Shown here: in pieces, positions 32,454 through 39,318 of the stretch
Layout: each line of letters begins with the position of its first letter
Position numbering within the stretch: position 1 is the stretch's first letter
Source: Acuticoccus sp. I52.16.1
GTDB taxonomy: Bacteria > Pseudomonadota > Alphaproteobacteria > Rhizobiales > Amorphaceae
Length of the DNA: 64,000 nucleotides
Reading direction: 5' to 3'
Assembly (NCBI RefSeq): GCF_022865125.1
Contig: NZ_CP094828.1
Coordinates: 1,798,001-1,862,000, forward strand
Notes under the pieces: generated by a model
The model's input: the letters and a program-made list of their open reading frames with translations, nothing else
Database searches by the model: none
Told to the model about the DNA's origin: nothing
Made by a program: the position numbers and the translations under genes

Positions 32454-33957
32454 CGCCGGCCTCCTCCACCAGGGCTTTCGTCGCCGGGTGCCGCGGCCGG
32501 CCGAAGATATCGTCCGGCGTTCCGGATTCCACCACCGCGCCGTCGTCCATCACCAGGATCCGGTCCGCCAGGGTGCGCACCAACGCCAGGTCGTGCGCGA
32601 TGAAGACGAGGCCGAGCCCATCCTCGCGCGAGAGGCGGTCGAACAGGGAGATGATCTGCCCGCGCAGCGCCGCGTCGAGCGCAGACACCGGCTCGTCCGC
32701 CAGCACCACCTTGGGCCGGGCGACGAGAGCGCGGGCGATGGCGATGCGCTGGCGTTGCCCGCCGGAGAAGGCATGCGGCTTGCGCGCCAGCACCTCCGTG
32801 CCGAGGCCGACGCGCGCTAGCGCCGCGACCGCCCGCTCTCGCCGCTCCGCCCGCGAGAGGCCGGCGCGGAAGAGCGGCTCGGTCACGACACGCAGCACCG
32901 CGTGACGCGGATTGAAGCTGGTCGCGGGGTCCTGGAACACCATCTGCGCGTCGCGCCGCAGCACCGGCGAGCCGGCGGGAACGGGCGTGCCACTGAGCGT
33001 GATGCGCCCCTCCATCGGCAGGAGGCCGAGGACGGCGCGCACCAGCGTCGTCTTGCCGCTTCCGGACCCGCCGACCAGCGCCACCCGCTCCCCCGGCGCC
33101 ACCTGAAACCCCGCCCCGCGCACGACCTCCCGCCCGCCGCGGCGCACGCGGACGTCGGCGACCTCGAGCACCGGGGCACGCGGGGTCGTCATCGTCCGCG
33201 GCGGCAGCGTGACGTGGCGTGAGCCGGCGAGGGCGCGGCCGGCGTCGCTCTGCGGCCGGGCCAGCACCTCGGTCCCGGTCTCGGCGATCGTGCCGTCCGC
33301 CATGACGACGATGCGCTCGGCCCGCCGCGCCACCGCGAGATCGTGCGTGATGAGGACGAGGGCGGTGCCGCGCTCGGCCGTCAGCGCCTCCAGGAGATCG
33401 AGCACGCGCTGCGCGGTGACGGCGTCGAGCGCGCTGGTCGGCTCGTCCGCCACCACGAGGCGCGGCGAGAGCGCGACGGCGATGGCGATGGCGACGCGCT
33501 GGCGCTGCCCGCCGGAGAGCTGATGCGGATAGCGTTCCGGGCCGACGCCGGCATCGGTGAGGCCGGTCTTGTCCAAGAGACCCATCACGGTGCGGGCGCG
33601 CTCGGCGGCGGAACTGTCGGAATGGAGGCGAATGATCTCGTCGATCTGCGCGCCGATGCGCTTGACCGGGTTGAGCGCGGTCGCCGGCTCCTGGAACACC
33701 ATCGAGATGACCGGGCCGCGCAGCCGCGCCAGAGCCCGGTCCGGCATGCCCAGCAGCTCGTCGCCGTCGATCCGGACCGACCCGCCGAAGGTGACGCCCG
33801 CCGGCGGCAAGCCCAGCATCGCCCGCGCGGTCAGCGACTTGCCCGACCCCGACGCGCCGACGATCGCCGCCCGCTCGCCGGGGCGGATGCGCAGCGTCAC
33901 GTCGTGGACGAGGGGCGTGCCGCCGGCGGTGGCGGAAAGGCGCTCGAGTTGCAGCAT
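32443..33957 (-). CDS. Dipeptide-type ABC transporter double ATPase (DppD-DppF fusion)
   Basis: A 504-aa protein carrying two complete nucleotide-binding domains. The first has Walker A GASGSGKS, signature LSGGQRQRVAIAIAVALSPRLVV and Walker B LVVADEPTSALD. The second has GGSGSGKTT, FSGGQRQRIAIARALVARPKV and VLADEPVSALD. Each is followed by an H-loop (ITHDLA; IAHDLA). The start ATG 33957 overlaps the permease stop by one base. It powers import by the two permeases upstream. The frame is open upstream to 35001, but that part only shadows the permease genes. Confidence 0.93.
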   Translation of the reverse strand: MLQLERLSATAGGTPLVHDVTLRIRPGERAAIVGASGSGKSLTARAMLGLPPAGVTFGGSVRIDGDELLGMPDRALARLRGPVISMVFQEPATALNPVKRIGAQIDEIIRLHSDSSAAERARTVMGLLDKTGLTDAGVGPERYPHQLSGGQRQRVAIAIAVALSPRLVVADEPTSALDAVTAQRVLDLLEALTAERGTALVLITHDLAVARRAERIVVMADGTIAETGTEVLARPQSDAGRALAGSRHVTLPPRTMTTPRAPVLEVADVRVRRGGREVVRGAGFQVAPGERVALVGGSGSGKTTLVRAVLGLLPMEGRITLSGTPVPAGSPVLRRDAQMVFQDPATSFNPRHAVLRVVTEPLFRAGLSRAERRERAVAALARVGLGTEVLARKPHAFSGGQRQRIAIARALVARPKVVLADEPVSALDAALRGQIISLFDRLSREDGLGLVFIAHDLALVRTLADRILVMDDGAVVESGTPDDIFGRPRHPATKALVEEAGDGP

Positions 33958-34757
33958 CAGGCGGGCCGCACGAAGCGCGGGTCGAGCCGGCGGTTCAGCG
34001 CTTCGCCCAGCGTGGTGATCGCCAACACCGTCACGGCGATGGCGAGGCCGGGCCACAGCGCCAGCTGCGGCGCCAGGGCGATCAGCGTCTGCGCCTCGGC
34101 CAGCATGCGGCCCCAGGAAACCGCCGGCGGCTGCGCGCCGAGACCCACGTAGCTCAGTCCCGCCTCGATCAGGATGGCGACGGCGAACTGCGTGGCGGCC
34201 TGGGTCAGGACGATCGGCGCGACCAGCGGGGCGACATGCTCGAACGCGATGCGGGAGCGCCCCTTGCCGCTGAGCCGCGCCGCGTCGACGAAATCGAGCG
34301 AGAGGATGCGGCGGGCGGAGGCCGCGACGAGGCGCATGAAGACTGGGATATAGAAGATGCCGATGGCGACCATGGCGTTGACGGCGCCCGGTCCGCGGAA
34401 GGTCGTCAGCATCGCCGCGACGATCAGCGCCGGAAAGGCGAAGACGATGTCCCCGCCGAGCATCAGCACCGCACGGCCGACGCGGCCGGACGACGCCGCC
34501 GCGAGCCCCAGCGGACCGCCGAGCCCCACGCCGATCAGTATCGCCCCCGCCGCGACGCCGAGCGAGGTGCTGGCCCCCGCCATCAGCATGGAGACGACGT
34601 CGCGCCCGTATTGGTCGGTGCCGAGGGGGTGGGCGAGCGACGGCAGGGCGAACCGGTCGGCCATGTCGAACCCGTCGACCGGATAGGGCGTCCACACCGC
34701 GGCGAGGAGCGCGGCGACGACGATGACGGCGACGATCGTCCCGGCGACGACCCTCAC
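33957..34757 (-). CDS. Dipeptide-type ABC permease (DppC family)
   Basis: Inner-membrane permease of 266 aa. The start is GTG 34757, which overlaps the preceding permease stop by four bases (GTGA) and begins the conserved sequence VAGTIVAVIVVAALLAAVW. HPLGTDQYGRDVVSMLMAG is the DppC-family hallmark, and DAARLSGKGRSRIAFEHVAP is the EAA-type coupling loop. About six hydrophobic segments are present. The frame continues far upstream within the DppB gene, but no conserved sequence supports a longer protein. Confidence 0.92.
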   Translation of the reverse strand: MRVVAGTIVAVIVVAALLAAVWTPYPVDGFDMADRFALPSLAHPLGTDQYGRDVVSMLMAGASTSLGVAAGAILIGVGLGGPLGLAAASSGRVGRAVLMLGGDIVFAFPALIVAAMLTTFRGPGAVNAMVAIGIFYIPVFMRLVAASARRILSLDFVDAARLSGKGRSRIAFEHVAPLVAPIVLTQAATQFAVAILIEAGLSYVGLGAQPPAVSWGRMLAEAQTLIALAPQLALWPGLAIAVTVLAITTLGEALNRRLDPRFVRPA

Positions 34758-35695
34758 GGCGCGGCCCGCTGGCGCGGGTTGGTCCACGTCGCCAGGACGT
34801 CGCACAGCGCGTTGACGACGACGACCGTCGCCACGACGACGAGGGTGACGCCCTGCACCAGCACCACGTCGCGCTGCGCCACCGCCTGGAAGAGCAGCCG
34901 CCCCAGGCCGGGAAGGTTGAACACCGTCTCCACCACGATCGCCCCCGCGACCAGGAAGCCGAACTGCATGCCGATGATGGTGATGATCGGCGCCCAGGCA
35001 TTGGGCAGCGCGTGGACGATCACCGCTCCGGCGAGGCGCCGCCCCTTGGCCCTGGCGAGGGCGACATAATCCTCGTCCATCGCCTCGGTGACGGCGGTGC
35101 GCACGATGCGGGTGAGGATCGCCGCCTGCGGGATGCCGAGCGCCAGGGTCGGCAGCACCAGGGCGGCAAGCCCCGCGCCGAACCCTGCGCCCCAGCCGGG
35201 GAAACCGCCGGACGCCGTCCAGCGCAGGTGCGCCGCGAAGACATATATAAAGAGTAGCCCCAGCCAGATCGCCGGCACCGAGAGTCCGACCTGCGCCGCG
35301 GCCTGGACCAGCCGGTCGCTGATCCGGTCCCGGCGGATGGCAGCGAGGAGCCCCGCAGGCAGTGCCAGCATCACCGACAAAAGCAGCGCCAGCGCCGCGA
35401 GCGGGGCCGAAACCGCCGCTCGCTCGGCGATGAGGGCCGTCACCGGCACGTCGTAGGTGCCCGAGGTGCCCAGATCGCCCGACACCACCCCGCCGAGCCA
35501 TGCGGCGAAGCGCGCGGGTAACGGTCGGTCGAGGCCCATCTCGGCACGCAGCGCCGCCACGGCCTCGGGTTCGGCGTTCATGCCGAGCCGCAGCAGCGCC
35601 GCGTCACCGGGCAACACGCTCATCGCCGCGAAGACGATCGCGCTGGCGACGAGCAGCGTGGCGACGAGCTGGACGAGGCGGACGATGGCCCTCAC
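34754..35695 (-). CDS. Dipeptide-type ABC permease (DppB family)
   Basis: Inner-membrane permease of 313 aa, six hydrophobic segments. The N-terminal LLVASAIVFAAMSVLPGDAAL and the GLDRPLPARFAAWLGGVVSGDLG stretch are typical, and TEAMDEDYVALARAKGRRL is the coupling loop. The start is GTG 35695, nine bases after the binding-protein stop. It pairs with the DppC-type permease through a GTGA overlap. The family imports di/oligopeptides, nickel, glutathione, opines or oligosaccharides. Confidence 0.93.
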   Translation of the reverse strand: MRAIVRLVQLVATLLVASAIVFAAMSVLPGDAALLRLGMNAEPEAVAALRAEMGLDRPLPARFAAWLGGVVSGDLGTSGTYDVPVTALIAERAAVSAPLAALALLLSVMLALPAGLLAAIRRDRISDRLVQAAAQVGLSVPAIWLGLLFIYVFAAHLRWTASGGFPGWGAGFGAGLAALVLPTLALGIPQAAILTRIVRTAVTEAMDEDYVALARAKGRRLAGAVIVHALPNAWAPIITIIGMQFGFLVAGAIVVETVFNLPGLGRLLFQAVAQRDVVLVQGVTLVVVATVVVVNALCDVLATWTNPRQRAAP

Positions 35696-35704
35696 GGTGC
35701 GCCG

Positions 35705-37177
35705 TCAGCTCTCCCAGCGGACGGCGGTGACGTCGTTCGCCTGAATCGGCGAGTTGGGCCAGAAGCCGGTCAGGCGCGCGTCCCACACCCCCACCTTCGG
35801 CAGCACGAAGAGGAAGGCGTTCACCGCATCGTCCGCGATCAGCCGCTGCGCCTCCTCCAGGAGGCCCTTGCGGGCGTCCGGGTCGGCCTGCGTCTCCAGC
35901 TCGGCGACGACCTCGTCGAGGCGCGGGTTGTCGACGTGGAAGTAGTAGTCGTCGCGGGCGTAGATGCCGATGTCGTTCGGCTCGGTGTGGGCGACGATGG
36001 TGAGGTCGTAGTCCTTGCCCTTGAAGGCGGAGGACAGCCACTCGGCCCACTCCACCGGCTTCAGCGTCGCGTCGATGCCCACCTGCCGGAGCTGCGCGGC
36101 GATCAGCTCGCCCGAGCGGCGGGCGTAAGCCGGCGGCGGCAGCGTCAGCGTGACCGAGAGGTTCTCTTGTCCGGCCTCGGCCAGCAGCGCCTTGGCCCGC
36201 TTCGGGTCGTAGGCGTTGACGCTCGTCAGGTCGACATAGGCCGGGTCGTGCGGCGGCATGTGCGAGCCGATGGCCATGCCGGCGCCGTACATCGCGCCGG
36301 CGATCAGCACGTCCCGGTCGATCGCGGCGGAGATCGCCTGGCGCACCGCCAGTTGGTCGAACGGCGGACGGGACGCGTTGATCGCCAGGATCACCTCGCC
36401 TTCCGTGGTGCCGATCTCGAGGTGGAAGTCGGGATTGGCCTCCAGCACCGGGATCTGCTCGGGAGCCGGGAAGTTGGGGAAGGCATTGACGTCCCCCGCC
36501 AGGAGCGACGCGAGCGCCGTGCCGGGGTCGGAGATGAAGGCGAATTCGACACGCTCGACTCCCGCCGGCTCGCCCCAATAGTCCGCATAGCGGGTCAGGA
36601 TCACGCGGTCGCCGCGGCGCCAGGTGTCGAACTCGAAGGGGCCGGTGCCGATCGGCGTCTGCTTGTTGCCGTCGGCGCTGTCGGGATGGACCATCACCGC
36701 GTCGCCCCAGGCGAGCGAATAGGGAAGGTCGGCATCGGGGCGCGAGAGGTTGATCGTCAGCGTCTCGGCGTCCGTCGCCTCGACCGATTCGATCGCGGCG
36801 AAGAGCTGGGGCTGCGCGTTCTCGGCCCCCTCGGCGCGGAAGCGGTCGAGCGCGAACTTGGCGACCGAGGCGTCGAACGCGGCGCCGTCGTGGAAGGTGA
36901 CGTCCTGGCGCAGGGTGAAGGTCCAGGCGAGACCGTCGCCGCTGACCGACCAGCGGGTGGACAGCTGCGGGCGGACCCGGCCGTCTTCCGCGATTCGGGT
37001 CAACCCCTCGAAGACGTTGGCGTAGAGCACCTCGTCGATCGCGGCGGCCGCGCCGGCGGTGGGGTCGAGATGCGGCGGCTCCAGTGCCATGCCGACGACG
37101 AGCGGCCGATCGACCTGGGCCGTGGCTGCCAGCGGCAGGACGGTCAGCGCGAGGGTGAGGAAGAGGCGTGCGAGCAT
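35705..37177 (-). CDS. Dipeptide-type ABC transporter substrate-binding protein (SBP family 5)
   Basis: A 490-aa periplasmic binding protein, first gene of the transporter operon. The signal peptide is LARLFLTLALTVLPLAATAQ. PPHLDPTAGAAAAIDEVLYANVFEGLTRI and LRQDVTFHDGAAFDASVAKFALDR are the family-5 signatures. IGTGPFEFDTWRRGDRVILTR and INASRPPFDQLAVRQAISAAIDR follow. The frame is open upstream to 37546, but ATG 37177 is the only start giving a signal peptide. The upstream 387-base spacer carries its promoter. The ligand cannot be read; the aldolase at the end of the operon hints at a carbohydrate-derived compound rather than plain peptides. Confidence 0.92.
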   Translation of the reverse strand: MLARLFLTLALTVLPLAATAQVDRPLVVGMALEPPHLDPTAGAAAAIDEVLYANVFEGLTRIAEDGRVRPQLSTRWSVSGDGLAWTFTLRQDVTFHDGAAFDASVAKFALDRFRAEGAENAQPQLFAAIESVEATDAETLTINLSRPDADLPYSLAWGDAVMVHPDSADGNKQTPIGTGPFEFDTWRRGDRVILTRYADYWGEPAGVERVEFAFISDPGTALASLLAGDVNAFPNFPAPEQIPVLEANPDFHLEIGTTEGEVILAINASRPPFDQLAVRQAISAAIDRDVLIAGAMYGAGMAIGSHMPPHDPAYVDLTSVNAYDPKRAKALLAEAGQENLSVTLTLPPPAYARRSGELIAAQLRQVGIDATLKPVEWAEWLSSAFKGKDYDLTIVAHTEPNDIGIYARDDYYFHVDNPRLDEVVAELETQADPDARKGLLEEAQRLIADDAVNAFLFVLPKVGVWDARLTGFWPNSPIQANDVTAVRWES

Positions 37178-37390
37178 GACGGGTCCCGGCGATTTGTGGT
37201 GCCGAGAGGTGTAGCGCGGGGCCGGGCCGGGCACCAGCGGCGCGAACCTATGGCCGGGGCCGCTGTCGCCCGAAGCCGGCGTGTTGCCGGCAATCATGGC
37301 GCTTCGAGTTCGCCTTCCGTTAAGCGTGACGCAAATGCAACACGCAATGGAACTTCGCCTTCGGTGCACGGTTGTGATATGGAATGACCC

Positions 37391-37486
37391 GCGGCTCGGT
37401 ATCGGAGCCGCACCATCCGGGGGAATGGATGGCATTGGGTAGATGCGCTCAGGAGGTTCGGCGGCTTCGGCTGCCGGGCCTTTTTT
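37391..37486 (+). ncRNA. Possible small RNA: three hairpins ending in a U-tract
   Basis: On the plus strand three stem-loops follow in a row. GCGGCTC-N7-GAGCCGC is at 37391-37411, CCATCC-N8-GGATGG is at 37413-37432, and CGGCGGC-TTCG-GCTGCCG is at 37459-37476 with GGCC and six Ts behind it. The last is a good intrinsic terminator with a UUCG tetraloop, although no plus-strand gene lies upstream for 5.5 kb. A weak TATGGA box at 37378 could start such a transcript. The alternative is that part of this is the relic of a second porin 3' end. Confidence 0.35.
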
Positions 37487-37562
37487 CGTATGGTCCGGGC
37501 GTTTGACACAAAAAAAGGGCCCGGCGTTGCCGCCGGGCCCTCCCATCCGGGGGAAAGGATGG
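37413..37562. repeat. Duplicated 20-base hairpin element flanking the porin 3' end
   Basis: CCATCCGGGGGAATGGATGG (37413-37432) and CCATCCGGGGGAAAGGATGG (37543-37562) differ at one base and lie 130 bases apart. Each is a dyad (CCATCC/GGATGG). Similarity continues weakly past both copies toward higher coordinates (ATT, GCGCT, GGAGG in register). For the second copy this continuation is the last codons of the porin gene. Confidence 0.8.
37510..37540 (-). terminator. Rho-independent terminator of the porin gene
   Basis: On the minus strand, GGGCCCGGCG-GCAA-CGCCGGGCCC forms a perfect 10-base stem with a GCAA tetraloop, followed directly by seven Ts (A-run at 37510-37516 on the plus strand). It lies 24 bases after the porin stop codon. 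Confidence 0.93.
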
Positions 37563-37564
37563 AA

Positions 37565-38776
37565 TTAGAAGGTGCGCTGCGCGCGGAGGAAGCCCGCGAG
37601 AGCCGAACCCTCACCCGCGTTGTCGGTGTCGACGTACTTGTACTGGAGACCGGCACCCAGGACGAAGTTTTGGACGATCTCGTAGGTCAGGTAGCCGTCA
37701 ACCGTGATGGTCTGAACGTCGCCGAACGTGCTGTTGTCGTTCTGGTCGAAGAAGGCATAACCACCGGCCAGCGTGTAGGCAATCGCCGGGGTGAAGCTCG
37801 TCGACAGAGCGCCAGCGATCGAGAAGGCGTCGGTCAGGTCGAGGTCGTTGGTGACCGGGTTGTAGTAGCCGTCGAACGCCGGGGTGAAGCCGTTGGAGAC
37901 GTCAGCCGCGACGTAGTCCGGACCACCGTGAGCGTAGGCGGCCTGGATGCCGATGCTCGTGCCGGTACCGAACGGAACGTTCACGGACACACCACCGCCA
38001 ACACCGAAGGCGACGTCGGAGTCGGAGTCGGTGTACCAGCCACCGCTGCCGAGCAGACCAGCCTCACGGTAGCCGAGGAAGCCCATCAGCTGAGCCGAAC
38101 CCCAGCCCTGATCGACGCGGATGTTCGCGACCAGATCCGGAACCCACTCGAAGCGCTGGTAGGCGTTCTCGACGCCGGCCTGACGATCTCCGCCGTAATC
38201 TTCGATCGAGAGCGAAGCCGAGAAGCCGTTGCCGAAGGTGGCGGTGTACGCGGCGACGTTGATCTTCGTGTCCGAGGTCGGAGCTTCGAAGAAGAACTGC
38301 GAGCCGCCCATCGCGTCGGTGTAGTCCCAGAAGGAACGGGTACGACCGAAGGTCAGACCACCGAACTGGATGAAGGCGTTCTCGAGGTTGACGCCGAGGC
38401 CACCGTTGTCGTTCGTGAACTGCAGCTCGGTGAAGGTACGGAGCAGGCCGTACTCGGTCGCCGTGCGGGAGTCCATGTAGATGTAGGCACGAGCGCGGAA
38501 GCGGTAGCCCTGCTCCACATCGCGGTCGTAACCACGGCTGGTGACTTCGAAGTTGTCGGTGTCGAGGTCACCGAAAGCCTGGTAGTCGGCACGGATACGG
38601 CCAGCGACGCGCAGGCAGGTCTCGGTGCCGGGGATGTAATAAAAGCCCGTGCCGTATGCGTCGCAGATGCGAACGTACTCGACAGGCTCGACAACGACGG
38701 GGAGGTCCGCCGCCTGCGCCCCGGTCACCGCGAGAGCACCCGCAGCCGTGCCGAGGACAAGACGCTTAATGTTCAT
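37565..38776 (-). CDS. Alphaproteobacterial porin (Omp2 family)
   Basis: A 403-aa outer-membrane porin. The signal peptide NIKRLVLGTAAGALAVTGAQA is followed by ADLPVVVEPVEYVRICDAYGTGFYYIPGTETCLRVAGRIRAD in three blocks, the Omp2a/Omp2b opening with its cysteine pair. Strand-like alternation runs to the C-terminal LRAQRTF, ending in Phe as barrel proteins do. Met 38776 is chosen because of the GGAGA ribosome site and signal peptide. Codon use and GC are milder than in neighbouring genes, as expected for a highly expressed gene. It has a strong terminator and a structured leader. It probably supplies general diffusion of small hydrophilic solutes. Confidence 0.95.
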   Translation of the reverse strand: MNIKRLVLGTAAGALAVTGAQAADLPVVVEPVEYVRICDAYGTGFYYIPGTETCLRVAGRIRADYQAFGDLDTDNFEVTSRGYDRDVEQGYRFRARAYIYMDSRTATEYGLLRTFTELQFTNDNGGLGVNLENAFIQFGGLTFGRTRSFWDYTDAMGGSQFFFEAPTSDTKINVAAYTATFGNGFSASLSIEDYGGDRQAGVENAYQRFEWVPDLVANIRVDQGWGSAQLMGFLGYREAGLLGSGGWYTDSDSDVAFGVGGGVSVNVPFGTGTSIGIQAAYAHGGPDYVAADVSNGFTPAFDGYYNPVTNDLDLTDAFSIAGALSTSFTPAIAYTLAGGYAFFDQNDNSTFGDVQTITVDGYLTYEIVQNFVLGAGLQYKYVDTDNAGEGSALAGFLRAQRTF

Positions 38777-39318
38777 GTCTCGATCTCCAAAGATGTTCAC
38801 TTGTAGAGGCCCTTTGACTTTCGTTCCGGCGGTGACCCGAGGGCCGAAAGTCGCCGGACTTCCAACTGATTTGATCAAGCCGCTGCGGCCCGCCCAAACC
38901 GCGACGAGGTCGTTTCCGCCCCGTCGCAAAGCCACATTGCTCAGGTGCCCCACTCACGGCAACGGAAAGCGTGCGGGTGAAACTCGCTGAACCCCGCACT
39001 CAATCTGCGATGTTGCACGGACAACACGTTTTCGCCCCCAACCCCGGCAAATTCGCCCCAAACGGCAAGGATCCATTAGGATTTCTGGGCCCCGAAGCCC
39101 CGCACACTGTGGATAAGACCCCCGATCGGCCACGGTACCCGCTTGCTGGACCGACCCGTGCGCCGGGGACGCCCCCCTCCCCTCGACAACGCAAGAGATT
39201 ACCGCACCGCCTGGGCCGAGGCTGATTCGCGCCGCCCCTGTCCACCGGGCCTGACTGCGGGTGTGACCCGCATGGCCGAAATGCAACACCAGCGGCGACC
39301 GCCCGGCCGCCGCCCGGG
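38777..39318. other. 542-base spacer upstream of the porin
   Basis: This holds the porin leader and promoter on one side and the end of treY on the other. I see no convincing open frame. The porin-proximal 180 bases contain an inverted repeat (38816-38852). A single perfect DnaA-box sequence (complement of TGTGGATAA, 39108-39116) occurs alone, with no second copy nearby. A GC hairpin (GCCCGG-N7-CCGGGC, 39301-39319) touches the treY stop codon. Confidence 0.6.
38816..38852 (-). promoter_or_regulatory. Inverted repeat in the porin leader
   Basis: GACTTTCG (38816-38823) and CGAAAGTC (38845-38852) are perfect 8-base arms 21 bases apart, with CCGGCG and CGCCGG offering a competing pairing. It lies 40-76 bases before the porin start codon, probably in the 5' untranslated region, and could form a regulatory or stabilising structure or be a protein site. 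Confidence 0.4.

Larger units (their letters stand above)
37178..37564. other. 387-base spacer between porin 3' end and transporter operon
   Basis: This spacer has no convincing protein-coding gene. It holds the porin terminator (37510-37540), a three-hairpin stretch ending in a T-run on the plus strand (37391-37486), and a 20-base hairpin sequence present twice (37413, 37543). Near the transporter start, TTCGCCTTCCGT (37309) and TTCGCCTTCGGT (37354) form a direct repeat 45 bases apart. I could not place a confident promoter for the transporter operon. Confidence 0.6.

Noticed and set aside
39108-39116. Perfect DnaA-box sequence (complement of TGTGGATAA)
   Set aside because: A single box with no cluster, AT-rich unwinding region or replication gene nearby; expected by chance in a genome.
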